DNA of 64,000 nt from Scandinavium sp036495715 (lineage in GTDB: Bacteria > Pseudomonadota > Gammaproteobacteria > Enterobacterales > Enterobacteriaceae). The stretch's first letter is position 1; every line of letters starts with the position of its first letter. The position numbers and the translations under genes are program-made. Shown here in pieces: positions 26,201 through 35,301 of this stretch. The notes beneath the pieces were generated by a model, which was given only the letters and a program-made list of their open reading frames with translations, was not told the origin of the DNA and did not search any database. The stretch lies in assembly GCA_036495715.1 (NCBI GenBank), contig DASXML010000048.1, positions 226,223 to 290,222 on the forward strand, in the 5' to 3' direction.

Positions 26201-26308
26201 CTCACACACTCTGCTAGCGAGTGATACGTCGCTGTGCTTTCAAGATAGTCACACTATAAAAAAACGGCTTTAAATAAGTCGATTCGGGGTCTCATAGGGG
26301 GAGTTAAA

Positions 26309-28330
26309 GTGAGTATTCTAGGTTATTTGCAAAAAGTGGGTCGCGCACTGATGGTGCCAGTGGCCACGCTGCCAGCCGCAGCCATTCTGATGGGTGTCGG
26401 CTACTGGATTGACCCAGTGAGTTGGGGCGGCGATAACGCTCTGGCTGCATTGTTCATTAAATCAGGCTCCGCTATCATCGACCACATGTCCGTGTTGTTT
26501 GCGATCGGTGTGGCTTATGGCATGTCCAAAGATAAAGACGGCGCAGCAGCGCTGACCGGCTTTGTCGGTTTCCTCGTGTTAACCACCCTCTGCTCTCCGG
26601 CAGCGGTGGCAATGATCCAAAAGATTCCATTGGAGCAGGTTCCGGCTGCGTTTGGTAAAATCGAAAACCAGTTTGTCGGTATCCTCGTGGGTATCATCTC
26701 TGCGGAACTGTACAACCGCTTCAGCGGCGTCGAGCTGCCGAAAGCGCTGTCATTCTTCAGCGGTCGTCGTCTGGTGCCAATTCTCACGTCGTTCTTAATG
26801 ATCTTCGTGGCCTTCATCCTGATGTATATCTGGCCAGTTATCTTTAACGGCCTGGTGGACTTCGGTGAGCACATTCAGAAAATGGGTTCTGCGGGCGCGG
26901 GCATCTATGCGTTCTTCAACCGTTTACTGATCCCAGTCGGTCTGCATCACGCACTGAACTCCGTGTTCTGGTTTGACGTCGCGGGTATCAACGATATCCC
27001 TAACTTCCTCGGTGGTGGACAGTCTATTGAAACCGGTAAAGCGGTTGTGGGCATCACGGGTCGTTATCAGGCGGGCTTCTTCCCGATCATGATGTTCGGT
27101 CTGCCGGGTGCGGCACTGGCGATTTACCACTGTGCACGTCCAGAAAACAAAGCCAAAGTGCTGGGTATCATGATGGCGGGCGCATTCGCGGCCTTCTTCA
27201 CCGGTATCACCGAACCGTTGGAATTCTCCTTCATGTTCGTCGCACCGGTTCTGTACTTCATCCACGCGGTGTTGACCGGTATTTCCGTGTTCATCGCGGC
27301 CAGCATGCACTGGATTGCGGGCTTCGGCTTCAGCGCTGGTCTGGTGGATATGGTGCTGTCCTCGCGTAACCCGCTGGCGACACACTGGTGGATGCTGATC
27401 CCTCAGGGCCTGGTGTTCTTCGTTATCTACTACGTGGTGTTCCGTTTCACTATCCTCAAATTCAACCTGATGACCCCGGGTCGTGAGCTGGCTGTTGCCG
27501 GTAGCGAAGCCGATGGTCAGGACGTTAATCTGAGCTCTGATAAAGAGCAGGACGCTTCCGAGTTAGCGCGTCAGTACATCGCGGCTGTAGGCGGTTCTGA
27601 TAACCTGACCGGTATCGATGCGTGTATCACCCGTCTGCGTCTGAACGTGAAAGACTCTTCACTGGTTAACGAAGCACTGGCGAAACGCCTGGGTGCTTCC
27701 GGTGTGATTCGTCTGAACAAAACCAGCGTGCAGATTATTGTTGGCTTCGTGGCAGAAAAAATCGCTAACGCGATGAAAACTACCGGTCATGTTGCGGCAT
27801 CCGAAGTGGCTCCGGCGGCAGCAGTGGCTCCGGCAGCGGCAAAACCGCAGGCTGTGCCAAACGCAGTCACCATCGCAGCGCTGGTTTCTCCAGTGACCGG
27901 CGATGTTGTTGCGCTGGACCAGGTGCCTGACGAAGCATTCGCCAGCAAAGCAGTAGGCGACGGCGTCGCGGTAAAACCAACGGATAAAACCGTGGTTTCT
28001 CCGGCAGCGGGTACCATCGTTAAAATCTTCAACACCAACCATGCGTTCTGCCTCGAAACCGAAAAAGGCGCGGAAATCGTTGTCCATATGGGTATCGATA
28101 CCGTTGCACTGAACGGTCAGGGCTTCACGCGTCTGGTGGAAGAGGGAGCGGAAGTGGTAGCAGGTCAACCGGTCCTGGAAATGGATCTGGACTTCCTGAA
28201 TGCCAACGCACGCTCGATGATAAGCCCAGTGGTGTGCAGCAATATCGACGACTTTAGCGGCCTGGTTATCAAGGCGCAGGGTCAGGTCGTTGCGGGCGTT
28301 ACGCCACTGTATGAGATTAAAGGCAAGTAA
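26309..28330 (+). CDS. nagE: PTS N-acetylglucosamine transporter, EIICBA
   Basis: Imports and phosphorylates GlcNAc in one step. Domain order is IIC (about residues 1-390, membrane), IIB (phospho-Cys439 in DACITRLRL) and IIA (phospho-His593 in VVHMGIDT), with an Ala/Pro linker near 490-515. The GTG start has GGGGGAG upstream. At 673 residues it is longer than E. coli NagE (648). IIB and IIA are close to E. coli, but the IIC domain (MSILGYLQKVGRALMVP) is much less like it and resembles the Klebsiella type. GlcNAc specificity is supported by the nag context. Confidence 0.94.
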   Translation: MSILGYLQKVGRALMVPVATLPAAAILMGVGYWIDPVSWGGDNALAALFIKSGSAIIDHMSVLFAIGVAYGMSKDKDGAAALTGFVGFLVLTTLCSPAAVAMIQKIPLEQVPAAFGKIENQFVGILVGIISAELYNRFSGVELPKALSFFSGRRLVPILTSFLMIFVAFILMYIWPVIFNGLVDFGEHIQKMGSAGAGIYAFFNRLLIPVGLHHALNSVFWFDVAGINDIPNFLGGGQSIETGKAVVGITGRYQAGFFPIMMFGLPGAALAIYHCARPENKAKVLGIMMAGAFAAFFTGITEPLEFSFMFVAPVLYFIHAVLTGISVFIAASMHWIAGFGFSAGLVDMVLSSRNPLATHWWMLIPQGLVFFVIYYVVFRFTILKFNLMTPGRELAVAGSEADGQDVNLSSDKEQDASELARQYIAAVGGSDNLTGIDACITRLRLNVKDSSLVNEALAKRLGASGVIRLNKTSVQIIVGFVAEKIANAMKTTGHVAASEVAPAAAVAPAAAKPQAVPNAVTIAALVSPVTGDVVALDQVPDEAFASKAVGDGVAVKPTDKTVVSPAAGTIVKIFNTNHAFCLETEKGAEIVVHMGIDTVALNGQGFTRLVEEGAEVVAGQPVLEMDLDFLNANARSMISPVVCSNIDDFSGLVIKAQGQVVAGVTPLYEIKGK

Positions 28331-28359
28331 TCGTTCCTGAGTAGAATTTATTAAGCCTT

Positions 28360-28392
28360 AGCGGCGGGGGATCATCCTCCGCCGCTTTTTTA
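28360..28392 (+). terminator. Terminator after nagE
   Basis: A GC-rich stem, AGCGGCGG with CCGCCGCT around a short loop, is followed by six T residues on the plus strand. It separates nagE from glnS. Confidence 0.9.
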
Positions 28393-28514
28393 TGGGCGAA
28401 ACAGTCTCCATATTATTCACTAACCCTCCTTTTTCTGTAACTAAGGGTTGTCTCCGCACCCAGCTTATAAGATCATACGCCGCTATATGTTGTTTACGCC
28501 TTGAGGAACCCGCG

Positions 28515-30182
28515 ATGAGTGAGGCAGAAGTCCGCCCGACTAACTTTATTCGCCAGATTATCGATGAAGATCTGGCCAGTGGTAAGCACACGACCGTTCA
28601 TACCCGTTTTCCGCCTGAGCCGAACGGTTATCTGCATATCGGTCATGCGAAATCTATCTGTCTGAACTTTGGCATCGCCCAGGATTATCAGGGCCAGTGC
28701 AATCTCCGTTTCGATGATACCAACCCGGTGAAAGAAGACATCGAATACGTTGAGTCGATCAAACAGGACGTCGAGTGGTTAGGTTTTCACTGGTCTGGCG
28801 ATATCTGCTATTCCTCTGACTACTTCGATAAGCTGCATCAGTATGCTATTGAACTGATTAACAAAGGTCTGGCGTATGTGGACGAGCTTTCCGCAGACGA
28901 AATCCGTGAATACCGTGGCTCGCTGACGGCGCCGGGCAAAAACAGCCCGCACCGCGATCGCAGCGTGGAAGAAAACCTGGCGCTGTTTGAAAAAATGCGC
29001 GCGGGTGGTTTCGAAGAAGGCAAAGCCAGTCTGCGTGCCAAAATCGACATGGCTTCACCGTTTATGGTGATGCGCGATCCGGTTCTGTATCGCATTAAAT
29101 TTGCCGATCACCACCAGACCGGCAACAAATGGTGCATCTACCCGATGTACGATTTCACCCACTGCATCAGCGATGCGCTGGAAGGCATTACGCATTCACT
29201 GTGTACGCTGGAATTCCAGGATAACCGCCGTCTGTACGACTGGGTGCTGGACAACATTTCTATCCCGGTTCATCCACGTCAGTACGAGTTTTCTCGTCTG
29301 AATCTGGAATACACCGTGATGTCCAAGCGTAAGCTGAACCTGCTGGTCACCGACAAGCATGTGGAAGGCTGGGATGATCCGCGTATGCCGACCATCTCTG
29401 GTCTGCGTCGTCGTGGTTACACCTCGGCGTCAATTCGCGAGTTCTGTAAACGCATTGGCGTGACCAAACAGGACAACACCATCGAGATGGCTTCGCTGGA
29501 ATCCTGCATTCGCGAAGATCTTAACGAAAACGCGCCGCGTGCGATGGCGGTTATCGATCCGGTTAAACTGGTTATCGAAAACTATCCGCAGGGTGAAAGC
29601 GAAATCGTCACCATGCCGAACCACCCGAGCAAACCAGAAATGGGCAGCCGTGAAGTACCGTTCAGCGGTGAGATCTGGATCGATCGTGCTGATTTCCGTG
29701 AAGAAGCGAACAAGCAGTACAAGCGTCTGGTGATGGGCAAAGAAGTGCGTCTGCGTAACGCTTACGTGATCAAAGCCGAGCGCGTAGAGAAAGATGCGGA
29801 AGGGAATATCACCACCATCTTCTGTAGCTACGATGCTGATACGCTGAGCAAAGATCCTGCCGATGGCCGTAAAGTGAAAGGCGTTATTCACTGGGTGAGC
29901 GCACAGCACGCGCTGCCGGTTGAGATTCGTCTGTACGATCGTCTGTTCAGCGTTGCGAATCCAGGTGCGGCAGAGGATTTCCTGTCCGTGATTAATGAGG
30001 ATTCACTGGTTATCAAACAGGGTTATGCTGAGCCTTCGCTGAAAGCCGCAGAAACGGGCAAAGCGCACCAGTTCGAACGTGAGGGTTACTTCTGCCTCGA
30101 CAGCCGTTATACCACCGCTGAGAAGCGGGTATTTAACCGCACCGTTGGCCTGCGTGATACCTGGGCAAAAGTGGGCGAATAA
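28515..30182 (+). CDS. glnS: Glutaminyl-tRNA synthetase
   Basis: Class I synthetase that charges tRNA-Gln, the product of four tRNA genes in this same window. The 555-residue protein has PEPNGYLHIGHAKS (HIGH motif about residue 41) and the KMSKS variant VMSKRKL, followed by the beta-barrel anticodon-binding domains. The start is the ATG at 28515 (MSEAEVRPTNFIRQ), after a GAGGAACCCGCG leader; upstream codons in frame are not conserved. Confidence 0.98.
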   Translation: MSEAEVRPTNFIRQIIDEDLASGKHTTVHTRFPPEPNGYLHIGHAKSICLNFGIAQDYQGQCNLRFDDTNPVKEDIEYVESIKQDVEWLGFHWSGDICYSSDYFDKLHQYAIELINKGLAYVDELSADEIREYRGSLTAPGKNSPHRDRSVEENLALFEKMRAGGFEEGKASLRAKIDMASPFMVMRDPVLYRIKFADHHQTGNKWCIYPMYDFTHCISDALEGITHSLCTLEFQDNRRLYDWVLDNISIPVHPRQYEFSRLNLEYTVMSKRKLNLLVTDKHVEGWDDPRMPTISGLRRRGYTSASIREFCKRIGVTKQDNTIEMASLESCIREDLNENAPRAMAVIDPVKLVIENYPQGESEIVTMPNHPSKPEMGSREVPFSGEIWIDRADFREEANKQYKRLVMGKEVRLRNAYVIKAERVEKDAEGNITTIFCSYDADTLSKDPADGRKVKGVIHWVSAQHALPVEIRLYDRLFSVANPGAAEDFLSVINEDSLVIKQGYAEPSLKAAETGKAHQFEREGYFCLDSRYTTAEKRVFNRTVGLRDTWAKVGE

Positions 30183-30205
30183 GTTTCACTTTAGTCACGA
30201 TAATA

Positions 30206-30233
30206 AGCGTCGCACTCTGCGGCGCTTTTTTTA
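30206..30233 (+). terminator. Terminator after glnS
   Basis: A 9-bp stem, AGCGTCGCA with TGCGGCGCT around CTC, is followed by seven T residues, shortly after the glnS stop. Confidence 0.9.
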
Positions 30234-30443
30234 TGTCATTTTCGTGATGCGAAATAATATCATTCTCCCCTCTGTAACAATGCCGCTGCTTGTTACATTC
30301 ATAACCTGCGTATTTTGATATTTTCTGACAAACCCCTGCTATTAGCGGCTCCCGTAGTGCTGTGCTAAATCTCATCTTTGTAACAAAACGCAATCAAATA
30401 TGTGCTCCCTGTCATACTCTTGCGTTTTCGTGCTCAAAAAGGA

Positions 30444-30468
30444 TTGATAATTCGCGTCGCGAAAAATA
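30444..30468. promoter_or_regulatory. NagC operator upstream of chiP
   Basis: TTGATAATTCGCG with TCGCGAAAAATA forms a strong palindrome around CGCGTCGCG, matching the high-affinity NagC site known upstream of E. coli chiP (ybfM). It places the chitoporin in the NagC regulon with nagE and nagB. Confidence 0.85.
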
Positions 30469-30564
30469 GTCTGTCCACATAGCGTTAGGACTTTTCTGCC
30501 TCGCTACTTTAATTGCAGTACTTATTTTTTATCGCTTGTCGTGATTGCGACAGCGTTTTTAAAA

Positions 30565-30575
30565 GTCAAAGAGGA
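30565..30575 (+). promoter_or_regulatory. ChiX sRNA pairing site over the chiP ribosome-binding site
   Basis: GTCAAAGAGGA just before the chiP start is complementary over 11 bases to the seed TCCTCTTTGAC of the ChiX sRNA (ChiX sequence recalled from E. coli/Salmonella). The site covers the Shine-Dalgarno AGAGGA, so pairing would block translation. chiX itself is not in this window. Confidence 0.75.
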
Positions 30576-30582
30576 TATACAC

Positions 30583-31995
30583 ATGCGTACGTTCAGTGGC
30601 AAACGTAGTACGCTGGCGCTGGCTATTGCCGGGGTCACCGCAATGTCGGGTTGGATTGCAGTTCCGCAAGCCAGCGCAGCAGGATTCGTAGACGATTCAA
30701 CCTTAACCGGCGGCATCTATTACTGGCAGCGTGAGCGTGACCGTAAAGACGTGACCGACGGCGACAAATATAAAACCAACCTTTCACACTCCACCTGGAA
30801 CGCCAACCTCGACTTCCAGTCTGGCTATGCTGCCGACTTTATCGGTTTGGATATTGCTGCGTTTACCGCGATTGAAATGGCAGAATCTGCCGAAAGCGGG
30901 CACCCAAACGAAATCGCGTTCTCTTCCATCAATAAAGGCTACGACGAAGACTACTCCGGCGATAAGAGTGGGATTAGCCTGTATAAAGCGGCGGCGAAAT
31001 TCAAACTTGGGCCTGCCTGGGCGCGTGCCGGTTATATTCAGCCGACCGGACAAACTCTGTTAGCACCGCACTGGAGCTTTATGCCGGGTACTTACCAGGG
31101 CGCAGAAGCTGGGGCAAACTTTGATTATGGTGATGTGGGCGCTCTGAGTTTCTCGTACATGTGGACTAACGAGTACAAAGCACCCTGGCACCTTGAAACC
31201 GATAACTTCTACCAGAACGACAAGAAAACCAAAGTCGATTACCTGCACTCCCTCGGTGCCAAATATGACTTCAAAAATGATTTAGTGCTGGAAGCGGCAT
31301 TCGGTCAGGCAGAAGGTTTCATGGATCAGTACTTCGCCAAAGCCAGCTACAAATTCGATGTCGCGGGTACGCCGCTTTCTACCAGCTATCAGTTCTATGG
31401 CGCGCGTGACACGGTAAACAAAAATACCATCAACGACATTTACGATGGCACCGCGTGGTTACAGGCGTTGACCTTCGGTTATAAAGTGGCGGACGTTGTT
31501 GACCTGCGCCTGGAAGGGACGTGGGTAAGAGCGGAAGGCCAGCAGGGTTACTTCCTGCAACGTATGACGCCAACCTACGCCTCTTCCAACGGTCGTCTGG
31601 ATATCTGGTGGGATAACCGTTCAGATTTCAACGCCAACGGCGAAAAAGCGGTGTTCCTTGGCGCGATGTATGACCTGAAAAACTGGAATCTGCCGGGTTG
31701 GGCTGTGGGTGCATCCTATGTCTATGGCTGGGATGCAAAACCTGCCGACTGGTACATCAACGCCGCAGGCCAGCGTGAAGACAATGCCTCGAACAAAATC
31801 AAAGAATCTTCATACAGCCTCGATGCGCTGTACACCGTTCAGGAAGGCCGTGCGAAAGGCACATTGTTCAAACTGCACTTCACTCAGTACGACAACCATT
31901 CAGAAAACCCAAGCTGGGGCGGTGGTTACGGCAACATGTTCCAGGATGAGCGAGACGTGAAGTTCATCGTCATCGCACCGTTCACCATCTTCTGA
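30583..31995 (+). CDS. chiP: Chitoporin ChiP
   Basis: Outer-membrane porin of the OprD-like family for uptake of chito-oligosaccharides. The signal peptide covers about residues 1-32 (ending QASA). The mature part is rich in alternating aromatic beta-strands and ends in a C-terminal phenylalanine (APFTIF), the usual outer-membrane sorting signal. The start at 30583 (MRTFSGKRST) is chosen by similarity and the AGAGGA site; this gives 470 residues. Expression is likely controlled by NagC and ChiX, and chiQ follows 49 bp downstream. Confidence 0.97.
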   Translation: MRTFSGKRSTLALAIAGVTAMSGWIAVPQASAAGFVDDSTLTGGIYYWQRERDRKDVTDGDKYKTNLSHSTWNANLDFQSGYAADFIGLDIAAFTAIEMAESAESGHPNEIAFSSINKGYDEDYSGDKSGISLYKAAAKFKLGPAWARAGYIQPTGQTLLAPHWSFMPGTYQGAEAGANFDYGDVGALSFSYMWTNEYKAPWHLETDNFYQNDKKTKVDYLHSLGAKYDFKNDLVLEAAFGQAEGFMDQYFAKASYKFDVAGTPLSTSYQFYGARDTVNKNTINDIYDGTAWLQALTFGYKVADVVDLRLEGTWVRAEGQQGYFLQRMTPTYASSNGRLDIWWDNRSDFNANGEKAVFLGAMYDLKNWNLPGWAVGASYVYGWDAKPADWYINAAGQREDNASNKIKESSYSLDALYTVQEGRAKGTLFKLHFTQYDNHSENPSWGGGYGNMFQDERDVKFIVIAPFTIF

Positions 31996-32044
31996 TAAGC
32001 GACGCGGCAGGGTCATGCCTGCCGCGTAACAACGAGGTTGTCGT

Positions 32045-32386
32045 ATGAAAAAATTGATTCTCATCGCTATCATGGCATCCGGACTGGTGGCCTGCGCGCA
32101 GCCGCAGAGCCAGGCGCCGAAAGAAGACAGCAAACTGAAAGATGCCTACAGCGCCTGCATTAATACGGCGGAAGGTAACCCAGATAAAATTCAAGCCTGT
32201 CAGAGTGTGTTGGATGTCCTGAAGCAGGAAAAGGAGCATCAACAGTTTGCTAATCAGGAAAGCGTACGGGTACTGGATTATCAGCAGTGTATTCAGGCTA
32301 TGCGTACCGGGAACGATCAGGCAGTGAAAGCCCGTTGCGATAAAATCTGGAAAGAAATCCGTAGTAACAATACCACGCAGCCGTAA
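32045..32386 (+). CDS. chiQ: ChiQ outer-membrane lipoprotein
   Basis: A 113-residue lipoprotein co-transcribed with chiP (YbfN in E. coli). The signal sequence ends LVAC, with the lipidated cysteine at residue 17. The mature part is short, polar and helical, with several cysteines. Its exact role in chito-oligosaccharide uptake is unknown. It ends before a bidirectional terminator shared with fur. Confidence 0.92.
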   Translation: MKKLILIAIMASGLVACAQPQSQAPKEDSKLKDAYSACINTAEGNPDKIQACQSVLDVLKQEKEHQQFANQESVRVLDYQQCIQAMRTGNDQAVKARCDKIWKEIRSNNTTQP

Positions 32387-32439
32387 CCCTCATTAAACGG
32401 CGTCTGTTATTGCCAAACGTTATGCCAAAAAATGCCAAT

Positions 32440-32468
32440 AAAAAAGCCAACCGTCAGGTTGGCTTTTA
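32440..32468. terminator. Bidirectional terminator between chiQ and fur
   Basis: AAAAAAGCCAACC and GGTTGGCTTTT form an A/T-flanked stem around GTCA, usable from chiQ (plus) and from fur (minus), whose genes converge here. Confidence 0.9.
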
Positions 32469-32491
32469 CTTTTGCGCCCTACGGCTGCGGG

Positions 32492-32944
32492 TTACTTGCC
32501 AGCGGCGTCGTGCGCGTGATCATCTTCGCGGCAATCGCCTTCTGCACAGTGGCCGTAAAGATAAAGGCTGTGGTTGGTCAGACGAATGCCATGTTTGGTG
32601 GCGATTTCACGCTGACGAGATTCGATGGACTCGTCACTGAACTCGATGACTTTACCGCAGTCGAGGCAGATCAGGTGATCGTGGTGATGCTGCTGGGTCA
32701 GTTCGAAAACAGATTTACCGCCTTCGAAGTTGTGGCGGGTGACAATGCCGGCATCGTCGAACTGGTTCAGAACGCGATAAACCGTTGCCAGACCAATTTC
32801 TTCGCCCATATCAATGAGGCGTTTATAAAGGTCTTCCGCACTGACATGGTGATTGTCAGGCCCCTGAAGCACTTCCAGAATTTTCAAACGAGGAAGCGTG
32901 ACTTTCAGGCCTGCCTTCTTTAATGCGATATTGTTGTCAGTCAT
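32492..32944 (-). CDS. fur: Ferric uptake regulator Fur
   Basis: Iron-dependent repressor of iron uptake genes. The 150-residue protein has an N-terminal winged helix and a dimerisation domain with the metal motif HHHDHLICLDC at residues 86-96. C93, C96, C133 and C138 are all present. The His-rich tail DDHAHDAAGK is typical. A Fur-box palindrome lies about 65 bp upstream, which suggests autoregulation. A short open frame overlaps the start and may correspond to the uof leader. Confidence 0.98.
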   Translation of the reverse strand: MTDNNIALKKAGLKVTLPRLKILEVLQGPDNHHVSAEDLYKRLIDMGEEIGLATVYRVLNQFDDAGIVTRHNFEGGKSVFELTQQHHHDHLICLDCGKVIEFSDESIESRQREIATKHGIRLTNHSLYLYGHCAEGDCREDDHAHDAAGK

Positions 32945-33257
32945 GCGGAATCAGTCCTGTTGCTAGGCGATACACTTCCGTTTGGAAGTATTACTAAGAA
33001 TGAATTCAGGATAATGCGTCTCATTATAGAACTGCCATGTCTAAATGAAAACCGTAATCCCTGAGCAAAGTATGCTTTTCAGAAACGAGGCATCATCTGC
33101 AAAGCGAAACATCCGACCTCGTCAAAACAGCGGACATTGTACAGGCATGTACTCAAAAGTTAAAAATTTGTAGCGATTAATTTAATTGCTTATATCTATT
33201 AATTGTACGCAATCTATCGCTGATACGGCGCAACACAGGTGCTGCGCCGTCAAATCA
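32945..33257. other. fur promoter region
   Basis: 313 bp between fldA and fur. The half nearer fur holds the promoter with a Fur box and a leader that includes a short frame overlapping fur. The half nearer fldA is AT-rich, without a recognisable gene. Read-through from fldA into fur is known in E. coli and is possible here. Confidence 0.65.
33010..33028. promoter_or_regulatory. Fur box upstream of fur
   Basis: GATAATGCGTCTCATTATA matches the 19-bp Fur consensus GATAATGATAATCATTATC at most positions, with both arms intact. It lies about 65 bp before the fur start and supports iron-dependent autorepression. Confidence 0.8.
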
Positions 33258-33788
33258 TCAGGCGTTTTTGATCTCTTCGAGGTGTAACTCTTCTGAGATT
33301 TGTTTCACCCATTTGTTAACACGCTCAGCGGTCAGTTCAGGTTGACGGTCTTCATCGATCGCCAGACCGACGAAATGGTCATCATCAGCCAGACCTTTAG
33401 AGGCTTCGAAATGGTAGCCCGCCGTTGGCCAGTGACCGACGATAGTCGCACCGCGTGGTTCAATGATGTCGCGGATCGTCCCCAGCGCATCACAGAAATA
33501 TTCCGCGTAATCTTCCTGATCGCCACAACCGAACAGCGCAACCAGTTTGCCGTTGAAGTCTACCTCTTCCAGCGTTGGGAAGAAGTCGTCCCAGTCACAC
33601 TGTGCTTCACCGTAGTACCAGGTTGGGATACCCAGCAGCAAAATATCGAAACCTTCGAGATCTTCTTTACTGCTCTTGGCAATGTCATGCACCTCGGCAA
33701 CATCTTTGCCCAGCTGCTTCTGGATCATCTTCGCGATATTTTCGGTGTTACCGGTGTCGCTGCCGAAAAAAATACCTGTGATTGCCAT
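33258..33788 (-). CDS. fldA: Flavodoxin 1
   Basis: FMN-containing electron carrier used by methionine synthase, biotin synthase, IspG/IspH and other radical or Fe-S enzymes. The 176-residue protein has the phosphate-binding loop GSDTGNTE at residues 9-16 and the aromatic FMN loops around PTWYYGE and GCGDQEDYAEYF. The ATG at 33788 (MAITGIFFGS) is the conserved start; the open frame upstream is not conserved. It lies between ybfE and fur on the minus strand. Confidence 0.98.
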   Translation of the reverse strand: MAITGIFFGSDTGNTENIAKMIQKQLGKDVAEVHDIAKSSKEDLEGFDILLLGIPTWYYGEAQCDWDDFFPTLEEVDFNGKLVALFGCGDQEDYAEYFCDALGTIRDIIEPRGATIVGHWPTAGYHFEASKGLADDDHFVGLAIDEDRQPELTAERVNKWVKQISEELHLEEIKNA

Positions 33789-33937
33789 GAGTAAAATAAC
33801 CTCTTGAAACGTAATGAAATGATGGTGGAATGTTGCCCACAGATAAAGGCAATAATAGCAGGCGAATAAGTGTGCGGGAACCGCAATCGCGCCGTACTGC
33901 ACTCACTGCTAAATCAGAAGGCGTTTTTGTCGTATTT

Positions 33938-34231
33938 TCAGACAAATTCCTGGCCGTGTAATGCAGCCAGCTGTTGCATCAGCATCTCTTCGATAAGCTC
34001 GCTGCGGCTCATATTTCTGGCATCAGCCAATTCATTGAGCGCATCAACGGCATCATTATTGAGTTTTAACTCAACGCGCTTGAGACCTTTGCTTTTGTCG
34101 CGTTTCAGCTGATTACGCTTATTAATGCGTAATTGTTCGTCGCGCGTGAGCGGATTGGTTTTCGGCCTTCCCGGGCGACGCTCATTTGCGAACAAATCTA
34201 ATGTCGTTCGGTCCGTTTGTTCTTTTGCCAT
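33938..34231 (-). CDS. ybfE: YbfE, LexA-regulated family protein
   Basis: A 97-residue basic protein with a C-terminal ribbon-helix-helix-like segment (VELKLNNDAVDALNELADARNMSRSE by position, about residues 52-78), suggesting DNA binding. E. coli ybfE is in the LexA regulon. I found no clear CTGT-N8-ACAG box upstream here, so SOS control is not supported by the sequence. The start is the ATG at 34231 (MAKEQTDRTTLDLF). It lies upstream of fldA and downstream of ybfF. Confidence 0.9.
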   Translation of the reverse strand: MAKEQTDRTTLDLFANERRPGRPKTNPLTRDEQLRINKRNQLKRDKSKGLKRVELKLNNDAVDALNELADARNMSRSELIEEMLMQQLAALHGQEFV

Positions 34232-34363
34232 GATCAGAGTGACTTCGGGGAAAACAAGCCGCCGGACGACAGGCCCGGCGTTGATAGCGCGCAATCATAC
34301 ATCAGGCAAAACCCACACGCCAACGCCGGGAGCCACAATGGCGCTTGCTTGCTCGGAATTTAA

Positions 34364-35128
34364 TCATTCCGCCAGATAGCGGCGAATAGCGCGTAAAACG
34401 GCATCGGGTTTTTCCGCATGCACCCAGTGTCCGGCTCCGGCGATAACGTGTGCGCGTGCCTGAGGAAACTGCGCCAGCAAGGTGTCGCGATACTCGGCGG
34501 TGACGTACGGTGAGTTACCGCCTGCAATAAACAGGGCAGGGTGGTCCCAGGCGGGAATCGGTTCCCAGCCGACAATATGAGGGTATTGCTCCCACAGTAC
34601 CGGCACATTGAAACGCCATTCGCCGTCGACGAATGATTTCAGCAGAAACTGAATCACGCCCTCTTCATTAAGGTGCTGGCGCATCACCTCTGCGGCCTCG
34701 GGACGACGGGTTACGCCCGCATCGGTCACCGCATTAATGGCGGCAAAAATCTCATCGTGTCGGCGTACGTGGTAATCCACGGGCGCTATGTCAATCGCCA
34801 CCAGTTTGCCGACGCGTTCAGGGGCAAGTGCGGAGAAGGCCATCACGGCTTTGCCACCCATCGAATGACCAATCAACGTGGCTTGCTCTATGCCATTGGC
34901 GTCGAGTGTGTCGAGCAGATCCTGAGCCATCGCGGGATAGGTCATTTCCGGATCGCGGGCGGAAAGTCCGTGGTTACGCATGTCGACTTGCAGAATATCG
35001 TGGTCGATGACTAAATCGCGGGCGAGGATCCCGAGATTATCCAGGCTACCAAAAAGGCCGTGAACCAGGACAATGGGAGAATTAGTGTGCAGGTTTTGTG
35101 CAGTTTGCGCTCGGCTATGTAATTTCAT
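34364..35128 (-). CDS. ybfF: Esterase YbfF (alpha/beta hydrolase)
   Basis: A 254-residue alpha/beta hydrolase. The nucleophile elbow GHSMGG places the serine near residue 89, and the C-terminal histidine lies in GAGHWVHAEKP. In E. coli, YbfF hydrolyses short- and long-chain acyl thioesters and esters; the physiological substrate is unclear. It is divergent from seqA, with 173 bp between them. Confidence 0.94.
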   Translation of the reverse strand: MKLHSRAQTAQNLHTNSPIVLVHGLFGSLDNLGILARDLVIDHDILQVDMRNHGLSARDPEMTYPAMAQDLLDTLDANGIEQATLIGHSMGGKAVMAFSALAPERVGKLVAIDIAPVDYHVRRHDEIFAAINAVTDAGVTRRPEAAEVMRQHLNEEGVIQFLLKSFVDGEWRFNVPVLWEQYPHIVGWEPIPAWDHPALFIAGGNSPYVTAEYRDTLLAQFPQARAHVIAGAGHWVHAEKPDAVLRAIRRYLAE

Positions 35129-35301
35129 GGCAAAGTTCTTTTTTTCGCTACGTCGGGTTAGGGTATCATGTTGAACATTCTGCCGCCCGGCTGCAACACT
35201 CAGTAGTCGTCTGAGTTTTTGCCGACACGCTATCCGCTGTTGGGTTTTGTCCTTATAATCCCAACGACTTGTATTCAGAAAAGATATCTCACTGGATTAA
35301 G

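Larger units (their letters stand above)
30183..30582. other. glnS-chiP intergenic region
   Basis: About 400 bp without a gene. It holds the glnS terminator, then an AT-rich stretch with the chiP promoter region, one NagC operator and the chiP leader with its ChiX pairing site. I see no further open frame with coding character. Confidence 0.7.

Noticed and set aside
34232..34363. LexA box upstream of ybfE
   Set aside because: No CTGT-N8-ACAG-like sequence could be found, although E. coli ybfE is SOS-regulated.
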